A DNA stretch of 64,000 nt from Bryobacterales bacterium (lineage in GTDB: Bacteria; Acidobacteriota; Terriglobia; Bryobacterales; UBA6623): assembly GCA_026713545.1 (NCBI GenBank), contig JAPOOG010000072.1:1-64000 (forward strand), read 5' to 3'. Shown one piece after another: positions 1 through 6,670 of the stretch; position 1 is the first letter of the stretch; each line of letters begins with the position of its first letter. The notes beneath the pieces were generated by a model, which worked only from the letters and a program-made list of their open reading frames with translations, was not told the origin of the DNA and did not search any database. Both the position numbers and the translations under genes were made by a program.

Positions 1-516
1 GGCGGCCTTGGCTTCGTCGGCGGCCTCCTCGGCGTCCCGGCGCTTGGACTCGCGATCACAGCGCAGGGCGATCTCGCCCGAACGCTCGAGGCGCTCCACC
101 ATGAGGCTGATCTTGGCGGCGGTCTCGGCGGCGCCGGGCAGCGACTCCACGTCGATCTCGAAATCCTGGAGCCGCGAGGCGAGGTCGAACGCCACCATCC
201 GCAGCATCTCTACGGCGATGTGGTCGACCGGCCCGTCGGGCGCCGAGCCGTACCTGGCGACCCAGGCGTCGGCGACCAGCCGCGACTGGCGCGTCCGCTC
301 GGCGGCCTTCCTCCTCCGCCATTCGTAGCGGTTGACGGCCGACTTGCTGACGCGCTCGGCCCGTTTTTCCTGCGGCCGCTGCGCCGCCCGCTCGTCGAGC
401 AGGGCGTTGGTCCGCTCCGCCGCCTCGGCCTGCGTGACAGCGGGGTCGCGCAACCAGCCGTGGAGCGCCTCGCGGACTTCGCTCGGCAGCCGATCGATGC
501 TGCTGATCCGGGACAT
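1..516 (-). CDS. Mu-like phage Gp27 family protein (DUF3486), 3' end cut by window edge
   Basis: The minus-strand frame is open from an ATG at 516 to the left edge (172 codons, no stop), so the C-terminus lies outside the window. An AAGGAG ribosome-binding site sits 7-8 bases before the ATG. The N-terminus reads MSRISSIDRLPSEVREALHG, followed by an alternating helical region with the segment VSKSAVNRYEWRRRKA around residues 56-71. This matches the start of the DUF3486 / phage Mu Gp27 family, which lies just before the large terminase gene (Mu gp28) and is thought to be a packaging or small-terminase-like protein. The rest is charged and helix-rich (Ala, Glu, Arg). No other phage gene is visible here; any prophage or remnant would continue to the left. 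The family call rests on the N-terminal pattern only. Confidence 0.6.
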   Translation of the reverse strand, partial: MSRISSIDRLPSEVREALHGWLRDPAVTQAEAAERTNALLDERAAQRPQEKRAERVSKSAVNRYEWRRRKAAERTRQSRLVADAWVARYGSAPDGPVDHIAVEMLRMVAFDLASRLQDFEIDVESLPGAAETAAKISLMVERLERSGEIALRCDRESKRRDAEEAADEAKAA

Positions 517-534
517 CTTCTTTCTCCTTAAAAA

Positions 535-968
535 GCCGTGTTTCGAAAAAAGGCCGTGTTTCGTGTCTCGTGAAAACCTTAAAACCCGTTTTTCGTTTTC
601 AGTTTTTCGTTTTTCGTGAAAACCTTGGAACTCGTGCTGGCTTGCGCCGCGCTCCTGGTCAAAGGCCGTGGCTCGGGTCTCGGGAAAGCCTGGAAAGCCC
701 CGATTCGTGACCCGCATGGACTGTGCTTTGCCGCCACCCTCTGCTCATGCTATGTCGGCTGCGACGCGAAAAAAAGACTGAAGCCCTTCAGTACCGAGAG
801 GTATCAAATCTCACGTCTCGGGTCTGGAAAAAGCCGTGGCTCGAAAAAAGGCCGTGTTTCGTGTCTCGTGTCTCGTGTCTCGTGTCTCGTGAAAACCTCG
901 GAACTTGCGCTGGCTTGCGCCGCGCACCTGGTCTAAAGCTGTGTTTCTTGTCTCGTGTTTCGTGAAAA
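535..968. repeat. Heptamer minisatellite region (TTTCGTG/TCTCGTG units) with a nested direct repeat
   Basis: A GGCCGTG core at 850-856 is followed by five head-to-tail heptamers (one TTTCGTG, four TCTCGTG) at 857-891 and then AAAACC. A shorter version of the same arrangement lies at 552-580. A longer direct repeat of about 51 bp, beginning CGTGAAAACC, is present at 615-665 and 888-938 with a few mismatches. No convincing coding frame crosses this stretch. Related copies occur at 12481-12527 and 18784-18839, so this is a dispersed family and not a local accident. Positions 517-1249 otherwise contain nothing I can assign. Confidence 0.75.
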
Positions 969-1249
969 ACCGTTGGCCTGGCTTGCGGTTTCTCTGCGCG
1001 GAAACGCCGGAGGGGCGGTGAACGTTGCTTTCGTTTGCGTGCCGATGGGCATCGAAAATGTCAGGGGCTGCGTGCCGGCCTGCGGAGGGAGCGGAGTGAC
1101 TGGGGCGGGGCGACTGGAGCGGGGCAGCGGGCCGGGTGGCCGCTGGTTTCACTTGCAGCCCCAGTCCCTGGCAGCCCGTGGTAAACGTCACGCGGGCGGC
1201 TTTACGCGCCCCTAACCACGAATCGACACGAATTCACACGAACGGGATC

Positions 1250-1320
1250 GCCGCCGCCGTCCGCGATGGGCTTCGGTGCGGTTCACCTGACCGGAGCAAG
1301 CCTGTAGGGGCAATACGCCG
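1250..1320. repeat. 71-bp direct repeat, left copy, flanking a toxin-antitoxin cassette
   Basis: This 71-bp stretch recurs in the same orientation at 2688-2758 with four mismatches by eye. It contains the shared block GGTTCACCTGACCGGAGCAA. The two copies enclose an UPF0175 antitoxin, a 44-bp palindrome and a ParDE pair, about 1.4 kb. No transposase or integrase is seen. Confidence 0.85.
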
Positions 1321-1371
1321 GTGCCGGGATGATGGAGCTACGGCCCACCGTTGATCCTTAACAGTCCGCTG

Positions 1372-1728
1372 TTACTCCGCCCCAGCGGTTCCCTTTGGCT
1401 CCGCCTCCGTGACGCTCAGGCTCCGGTGGATCGTCGCGAGGTCTCGCTCAAGGTCCTCCAGGTCGTATTGGGCAGGCACCTTTCTGGCGCGGGCATAGTC
1501 CATCATCTCCCAGACGGACACCCCGGCATCGCTCGCAGCGCGTGCGAGCGTGAGCTTCCCATCGCCGTACAGCCGCACGTAGTGCTCCAATTTCCATTGC
1601 CGGATCGCTTGCGAGAGCAGCCGGCGCACCGTGGTCGAGCGATCGGACTGCTCGACATCCTCGATCAGCTCCAATCCACGGACCAACTCCGGAGAGAGCC
1701 TGGCGCCCACCATCTGTTCTTTTTTCAT
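1372..1728 (-). CDS. UPF0175-family antitoxin-like protein, no adjacent toxin
   Basis: The 118-residue product starts MKKEQMVGARLSPELVRGLE and has a ribbon-helix-helix-like N-terminus. The C-terminal segment GKLTLARAASDAGVSVWEMM matches the UPF0175 family, whose members are usually antitoxins for PIN-domain (DUF3368-type) toxins. I chose the ATG at 1728 because a GGGAGG ribosome-binding site precedes it; the longer open frame upstream has no family resemblance. A 34-codon frame (1829-1725) ends in an ATGA overlap with this start but is not recognisable. No PIN-domain gene follows within the 71-bp direct repeats, so the antitoxin appears to be an orphan or to have lost its toxin. Family call fairly secure; function inferred from the family. 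Confidence 0.7.
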   Translation of the reverse strand: MKKEQMVGARLSPELVRGLELIEDVEQSDRSTTVRRLLSQAIRQWKLEHYVRLYGDGKLTLARAASDAGVSVWEMMDYARARKVPAQYDLEDLERDLATIHRSLSVTEAEPKGTAGAE

Positions 1729-1997
1729 CTCTTCGCCTCCCGTGCAAGCCTCAGCATTTCCGTGACGACGGCCGGGGAGAGCCACAGGATTCGACTGAGA
1801 TCCCGAAGCGTGACCTCCAATTCTCCCATGGAGAGGTCGACACCGATTGAGGGAACGACTCGCCAAATGCCCCACGCGGTGCGGGACCCCGACGGGCGGT
1901 TCTACAACCGGGCGGCGTTTTCAGAGGAAGCGAAACTTTTTCGGGCCGCGGCGCCTTACTAATTTTTCCTCCGCCCGCGTGCGGATCGTTCAAGCGG

Positions 1998-2041
1998 GAA
2001 ACATCCTGTTTGTCAAGCCGGCTTGACAAACAGGATGTTTC
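1998..2041. other. Perfect 44-bp palindrome between antitoxin gene and parE
   Basis: The left arm at 1998-2019 and right arm at 2020-2041 are exact reverse complements with no unpaired centre (core GTCAAGCC/GGCTTGAC). It begins three bases beyond the parE stop and lies upstream of the UPF0175 gene, so it could be a transcription stop for parDE, an operator for the next gene, or a recombination site. There is no U-tract typical of an intrinsic terminator. Confidence 0.85.
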
Positions 2042-2044
2042 AGG

Positions 2045-2341
2045 TCAGCTCATCAGAGTGTCGATATCACGGCCCCCGTAAAGGATTCTGAGGAACGTCA
2101 CCGTATCCGCTCCGACGTGGAACGCGATGGTCACCCTCCTCTCGAAACCGACGACCCGCAGGCCGGGGAATAGATCGTCCCGGCGCATGCCCCGTTCCGG
2201 AAAGTTCGCGAACCCCCGGCAATAGGCCTCGATGCGTTCGATATAAGCCATGGCACGATCTCCGTCGGCCTGCTCGGCGATGAACAGGTAAAGTTCCTTG
2301 AGATCGTCGCGCGCTTCGGGTGCGAAGACGATCTTATGCAT
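2045..2341 (-). CDS. parE: ParE/RelE-superfamily toxin
   Basis: A 98-residue basic protein starting MHKIVFAPEARDDLKELYLF, with the ParE pattern of an N-terminal helical hairpin, a central RGMRRDDLFPGLRVVGFE strand region and a C-terminal LRILYGGRDID strand. ParE toxins poison DNA gyrase; related RelE toxins cut mRNA, and sequence alone favours ParE here. The start overlaps the end of the antitoxin gene by 8 bases, the classical antitoxin-first order with translational coupling. It ends just before a perfect 44-bp palindrome. The cassette lies between two 71-bp direct repeats. Length and motifs look intact, so the toxin is probably functional. Confidence 0.88.
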   Translation of the reverse strand: MHKIVFAPEARDDLKELYLFIAEQADGDRAMAYIERIEAYCRGFANFPERGMRRDDLFPGLRVVGFERRVTIAFHVGADTVTFLRILYGGRDIDTLMS

Positions 2342-2624
2342 CGCTTCCGGGATTTTTCAGCCGCCCGGCGTGAAGGTCCCGGATTTCACTAAAGACCCGG
2401 TCTGCGGAGATTGCGCGACCGGGATCGGCCTGCATGGCGGCCGCAATCGGCACGACTTCATCGCGCAACCAGCGCTCGACGGCGGCGTCGCGTTCCTGCA
2501 AGGCGCGCAGGCCGGCGCGGATCACTTCGCTGCAAGTGGCATAGCTGCCGGAGGCGACGAGGTTATCGATATACCTTGCCTGCTCAGCGGGCAGGCTGAA
2601 TGTTCGTTTATGGGAAGCAGCCAT
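2334..2624 (-). CDS. parD: ParD-family antitoxin
   Basis: A 96-residue protein starting MAASHKRTFSLPAEQARYID, with a ribbon-helix-helix DNA-binding N-terminus and the typical ParD stretch SGSYATCSEVIRAGLRAL around residues 26-43. The C-terminal half would wrap the ParE toxin. The ATG at 2624 is preceded by a GAGGA-like ribosome-binding site; the upstream extension of the frame has no family similarity. It overlaps parE by 8 bases. ParD proteins normally repress their own operon, so an operator is expected in the 60 bases before the gene, but no clear palindrome is seen there. Confidence 0.88.
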   Translation of the reverse strand: MAASHKRTFSLPAEQARYIDNLVASGSYATCSEVIRAGLRALQERDAAVERWLRDEVVPIAAAMQADPGRAISADRVFSEIRDLHAGRLKNPGSDA

Positions 2625-2687
2625 CGTGAAATCCTCAAGGGAAATGGTTTTCCAACATGGTAGGATATTTTCACACCGAATTCCAGC

Positions 2688-2758
2688 GCCGCCGCCGTCC
2701 GCGATGGGCACCGGGGCGGTTCACCTGACCGGAGCAAGCCTGTAGGGGCAATACGCTG
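2688..2758. repeat. 71-bp direct repeat, right copy
   Basis: This is the same-orientation copy of the repeat at 1250-1320, with four mismatches by eye. The anmK fragment begins directly after it, at 2771. Confidence 0.85.
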
Positions 2759-2770
2759 ATGCAGGCATAG

Positions 2771-3034
2771 ATGACCGCGCGGGAAGAGCCCAGCTCTCGC
2801 ATCCGGAACCCGGAGCTGGCACGGCGGTTGCGGGAAGCGCTCGACCCCGCGCAGCTTCGGACGTCCGCCGAGCTCGGGATCGAAAGCGACGCGAAAGAAG
2901 CCATCGCCTTCGCCATTCTGGCCTGCGAAAGCTTCCACGGACGTCCTGCCAACCTGCCCTCCGCGACGGGGGCCCGCCATCCCTGCGTCCTGGGGAAGGT
3001 CTGCCGGTTGCCGGTTCGTGGCCGGAATGGGTAG
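2771..3034 (+). pseudogene. anmK: C-terminal fragment of anhydro-N-acetylmuramic acid kinase
   Basis: The frame carries the C-terminal signature of AnmK: a helix NPELARRLREALDP, then ELGIESDAKEAIAFAILA, then NLPSATGARHPCVLGK near the end. AnmK phosphorylates anhydroMurNAc released during cell-wall recycling and is normally about 360-390 residues; only about the last 75 remain. The ATP-binding N-terminal domain is absent and is not found to the left. The fragment starts immediately after the right 71-bp direct repeat, which suggests that the event that created the repeat-bounded cassette removed the 5' part. It is not expected to be active. Confidence 0.75.
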
Positions 3035-3102
3035 CAGGCCGTTTGCACGCGGCTTGATGGAAACGCCTCGGGAACGTGTGACGCGCGAGCGAGCGGACGG
3101 GT

Positions 3103-3321
3103 AAAGACCCGCTACTTGGGGTAAGAGAAAGAATCGGGGACAGGAAGTACTTGGAAAAGGCCGTAGAAATCTACGAGAGTGCTCTGAACGAAACGGCCCC
3201 CGATAGGCCGAACGACGCTTGGGCAATCAACATGGGGACTACTTGGGCGAGGGCCCAGCGAGGCTTGGTGCGAGCAAAAGAACTGCTTGAGCGTTGCCAA
3301 CCCGTGAGTATTCCGCAGTAG
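3103..3321 (+). pseudogene. Fragment resembling the C-terminal end of a TPR protein
   Basis: An open frame without a convincing start ends at a TAG at 3319-3321. It contains a TPR-like helix pair, KYLEKAVEIYESALNE followed by a helix ending ARAQRGLVRAKELLERC. It looks like a gene end left behind by rearrangement, next to the anmK fragment. Frame choice and family are by eye only. Positions 3322-3621 hold nothing else I can support. Confidence 0.35.
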
Positions 3322-3621
3322 AAACACCGGGACCGTTGGCTGCGATATGGAGGTACACTCTGAACATCAAGTCGTAGCCCCAACAGAGTGCGTAGCCGAC
3401 AGCCGGTTCTGATAGTTCCGGGTGAAGGCTTGGAGATGGATTCCAGAAAACAGGTAACGCTCGCTGTCTGAGCCCGCACTGTGGAGTTGTTGACTCTCGA
3501 GAAATTCCAAGCATCGAGGCATTGAGTCTCTGGGAACACGAGCTTGTTGGCACCGCAGTCGAGAGCCTCATCATATTCGCCTAAACGTGTCTGGGACGCG
3601 ACTGCCAGCATGCAGTTGACA

Positions 3622-4452
3622 CTATAGGTCGCCCACAGGATCCGCCGAGTCCGCTGGCACATCGCCGATCAGATGACGGAGGGCAGACACGAACGAGTCA
3701 AAGGACGACGGTGTGTCTACTGATACGCCAGTTTCTCGATCGAAGAGGTCGAAGGTCTTGGCAACATACTTCGCCGCTCGATACACGTAGTCGATGTCTG
3801 GTTTGAGATCGGGATCTTCAGGCACACGATGAAACTGGTGTAGAGGGTTCCGACACCGACGGAGGTTGTAGTCGGCAATATGAGTCCACATGTTGTGGAC
3901 TGCTGTGCTGAGTGGCGTGTAGGCCATGCGATAAAAATCAAGACATCCGGCCTCCTCGGCCATTTGCCTAGTGCTTCGTTCGGACCAGGTTCCTACAGAC
4001 ACCTCCGTGAGGTACTCAAAGCGTTGGGCATTCAACTTTTCCGTGATAGCCTTCACAATTGTGTTCTCTGCTGGTTCCTTTTCGCCCTTCTCGGCGAGAG
4101 CCGCCTTGAAATGTTCCAACCATAGCTTCCGCTGGCCAAGGCCGTATTTGACGTAGCTGTCCGTCCTGTTCTCAGGATCCCGAAGGATCCACGAGAGTGT
4201 TATGTAGGCATCGGTCATAGCCCGCAGTATGAGTGGCGCCACGTGTCCGTTCCAGGCTGACGGTGCCTGCGCCAACTGCGTAGCCAAAGTGACCTGCCTC
4301 GCCATCAAGCCGCCGATTACCTCATGCAGATAGGGCTTGGTCAGATCAAGGTCCCAGGCGTCCCACCGGGCATGGAGTTCCGCTCGGAGGCCCCGGACAA
4401 GGTCGTCCGAGACGGCCATGACATCCTTGAGATCAATGCCCTCGTCTGTCAT
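3622..4452 (-). CDS. DUF5677-like protein
   Basis: A 276-residue protein starting MTDEGIDLKDVMAVSDDLVR. It is largely helical, with the segment ILRAMTDAYITLSWILRDPE and a later run YTPLSTAVHNMWTHIADYN, the pattern I associate with DUF5677, a family of unknown function. The start at 4452 is chosen because its ATG overlaps the stop of the preceding gene as ATGA; the longer reading frame would extend deep into that gene. The two genes therefore form a translationally coupled pair. Base composition is noticeably less GC-rich than rpsO-pnp or the arginine operon, which suggests horizontal acquisition. Location beside restriction genes suggests, but does not show, a defence role. Confidence 0.55.
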   Translation of the reverse strand: MTDEGIDLKDVMAVSDDLVRGLRAELHARWDAWDLDLTKPYLHEVIGGLMARQVTLATQLAQAPSAWNGHVAPLILRAMTDAYITLSWILRDPENRTDSYVKYGLGQRKLWLEHFKAALAEKGEKEPAENTIVKAITEKLNAQRFEYLTEVSVGTWSERSTRQMAEEAGCLDFYRMAYTPLSTAVHNMWTHIADYNLRRCRNPLHQFHRVPEDPDLKPDIDYVYRAAKYVAKTFDLFDRETGVSVDTPSSFDSFVSALRHLIGDVPADSADPVGDL

Positions 4453-5201
4453 CCAGTCACCGTCTCGAACATGCAATCGTCCAGCTCGAGGCCGCGTCTC
4501 CAGAAGTAAGACACCCAAACTGCTGAATCGTCGGTTTTGAATTGTTCGTAGAACATCGAAACTGTTGCCCTTGCCCCGCTGGCAACGTGGTGCGACTCCT
4601 CTGTATTCGGAAATTCCTCGATAGCGGAAAAGTTCGCCAAAGCGAGGTCCTTGGAAACCTTCAGCATGCCGCTGCAGAAAGCAATGTAAACCGCGGTCGC
4701 CTGTTCAAAGGTTGACGGAGTGTCCCATCTGTCAAAGATCGTGACCAGGACGTCTTTGAACTTCTCCAACGAGTCATCCTCGGACTCTGGGGGGTTATCA
4801 AACAGGAATCGTAGCGGGCATTCTGGATAAAACGTCAATAGCGGCGATAAAGCGGTGCGTATCTCTTGTACAGCGCCGTCTTTCCCCAATTTGGCGACGA
4901 CAGCCTCCTGCTCGGAAACGCTCAGCTTCGCGTAAGCGCTCGCCAATGCAAACCACGAAGTGGGCTTCGATCTCCGTGCGTCGACCGCCGCGAGCGCTAA
5001 CCGCCGCGCCAGATCGACGCCCCTTTCGCGGCCATGTCGATCACTCAAGAGCGCCAGCCATAAGAGTTCGGGAACGAGGTCGTTAACCCATCGAACTTCA
5101 CCGAGTTGTCCGAGTTTAGCAACGAAGGGAGGTATGAACTTCTTACCGACCTTCTTGTGATCAGCGAGCACCTTCGGTGTTTTCTTTCTTGCTGTAGACA
5201 T
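4449..5201 (-). CDS. Uncharacterised protein paired with the DUF5677-like gene
   Basis: A 250-residue protein starting MSTARKKTPKVLADHKKVGK. I do not recognise a named domain. It has a basic N-terminus, then the segment FIPPFVAKLGQLGEVRWVND and a helical body, with no signal peptide and no membrane segment, so it is probably cytoplasmic. Its stop overlaps the ATG of the DUF5677-like gene (ATGA), indicating co-translation and probably a joint function. No obvious ribosome-binding site precedes the ATG. About 144 bases separate it from the next gene, so it probably has its own promoter. Confidence 0.6.
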   Translation of the reverse strand: MSTARKKTPKVLADHKKVGKKFIPPFVAKLGQLGEVRWVNDLVPELLWLALLSDRHGRERGVDLARRLALAAVDARRSKPTSWFALASAYAKLSVSEQEAVVAKLGKDGAVQEIRTALSPLLTFYPECPLRFLFDNPPESEDDSLEKFKDVLVTIFDRWDTPSTFEQATAVYIAFCSGMLKVSKDLALANFSAIEEFPNTEESHHVASGARATVSMFYEQFKTDDSAVWVSYFWRRGLELDDCMFETVTG

Positions 5202-5345
5202 GCCGGTGCTAGGAACAGCTGACTCTCAAGAAGTTACGGTATCACGTCGCTCATCTCGGGCGAGTCAATAGGCCGCAGAGACCGATAGCCGAATCTGGGG
5301 CGGCCTCCCGAAACACGTGGGACGTCAGACTGTTCTCCGTGAGGA

Positions 5346-6533
5346 TCATCGCGGTATTTTGCCACTACGAAACTCATTCACGTGGTGTTCGAACGTCGAG
5401 TGCGGAATTTCCGCGAAATCAAAGACCACAAACAGCTGCCTGCATATTTGTTCGACAAGCCGAACGACATCTTCCTCGATTTCCTGAATTGAAACTTCAA
5501 TTTGAGTCGAAACGTCGTTTTCTGACAAACATCGTCGGGGAAGAGAGAGACCAGGGAACGCCGGCGAGGACTCAAGCACCCTTCCTTTCAAGCCCGAATG
5601 CCTTACCCGCATGCTGATGCGATCTAATGAGCCAAGCCCGAGCTGTTTATACAGCCCGGCACAATGTAGAAAGGCTTCCGTTACACGCGCAAATCTGGTG
5701 GTGATGAAGATTTTTTGTTTCGACACTGTATCTTCAAAAAGCGACAAGAGCGTGTAAAAATCGCCATTCTCTCTTAGTACCCAGTAGTCGTACCGGTTGG
5801 GTAAATTGTCACTACTTGGGACGTTCGCCACGATGCAGTCGGCCCTGGCCATTGGCCTGAGGGATGGAACTTGGTCCAAAACCACTCCTATTGGCCATCC
5901 AAAAGTCTGTATCTGCGACGCATGTACGGCATTGAGAAGTTCGGTTTGACTCTTCGCAAGATTGCTTAGCGGCGAGTATGAGACTTCCATAGACGCGGCA
6001 AGGACGGCTAGATTCAAGCCATTCTGTGCCTCCATCTTGTGAGGGTTTAGCCACTGATCATCAAAAACCGGCCCTCCTGTCCCGACGGTAGAAAGTAAGT
6101 TTTGTCGGTTCTTAATCTTCCGTTCCAGTCGCTGACGGAAGCCGTCAATGTCGTTGGGATCCCAGAAGAGCACGTCATATCCAGCCAAGTCGAAATGAAC
6201 TCTGGCATCTGAGTCGTCGTCGGGTGCGTGGTCTGCGCGGGCGGTGAGGATGAGGTTCCTGAACTTGTCGAGCCCCATTGCGTAACCGACCTCCAGATAA
6301 CAATTCGGGCGTTCGTTCGTGAGATCCGCCACGATGATGTCAGCCTCACGGATAAAACGCACGATCTCGCTCTTAAGGAGCTCCCCTTCGTTGTGTTTGT
6401 CCACTCTCTTGGGATCCAACCCGCAGGCACGAGCAGCCGGAACAACTGCGGTGTCGTGCATTTGGTCAAGATGCGGATCTCCGATCTGCATGATGACGAA
6501 TGCTATTGGGGATCGGGAATCAACGTCGCTCAT
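5346..6533 (-). CDS. Nucleoside 2-deoxyribosyltransferase / TIR-like domain protein
   Basis: The 395-residue product has an N-terminal Rossmann-like domain of about 135 residues. The visible pattern is AFVIMQIG near residue 12, READIIVADLTNERPNCYLE around residue 62, then VGYAMG. This arrangement is shared by nucleoside 2-deoxyribosyltransferase-like and TIR-like proteins, some of which are NAD- or nucleotide-cleaving effectors in bacterial immunity. The Glu of CYLEVGYAMG is in the position of the catalytic acid in those families. The remaining about 260 residues are not recognisable and could be a sensor part. An AAGG ribosome-binding site precedes the ATG. Local base composition is lower in GC than core genes. 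A defence role is inferred from the position next to restriction genes. Confidence 0.6.
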   Translation of the reverse strand: MSDVDSRSPIAFVIMQIGDPHLDQMHDTAVVPAARACGLDPKRVDKHNEGELLKSEIVRFIREADIIVADLTNERPNCYLEVGYAMGLDKFRNLILTARADHAPDDDSDARVHFDLAGYDVLFWDPNDIDGFRQRLERKIKNRQNLLSTVGTGGPVFDDQWLNPHKMEAQNGLNLAVLAASMEVSYSPLSNLAKSQTELLNAVHASQIQTFGWPIGVVLDQVPSLRPMARADCIVANVPSSDNLPNRYDYWVLRENGDFYTLLSLFEDTVSKQKIFITTRFARVTEAFLHCAGLYKQLGLGSLDRISMRVRHSGLKGRVLESSPAFPGLSLPRRCLSENDVSTQIEVSIQEIEEDVVRLVEQICRQLFVVFDFAEIPHSTFEHHVNEFRSGKIPR

Positions 6534-6670
6534 CAGTTGCCTTGTATCAGTTTATCGGAACTTACCGACACCCCGGCGTTCCAACGATCATGACCACAGG
6601 ATGTCAGGTTTATCGAGCGATTCATCAATAGAGGAGCGACCCCGATATCAGCGTCTCCGCGCTGAGCAGA

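Noticed and set aside
840..896. Possible CRISPR array
   Set aside because: The repeats are 7-base units in direct contact with no spacers, so this is a minisatellite, not CRISPR.
1725..1829. 34-codon minus-strand frame overlapping the UPF0175 start (ATGA)
   Set aside because: The overlap is attractive, but the frame is very short with an upstream in-frame stop and no similarity; left uncalled.
3171..3662. Minus-strand 163-codon frame beside the DUF5677-like gene
   Set aside because: No ribosome-binding site, no recognisable fold, Ser/Arg-rich; overlaps a better-supported plus-strand fragment.
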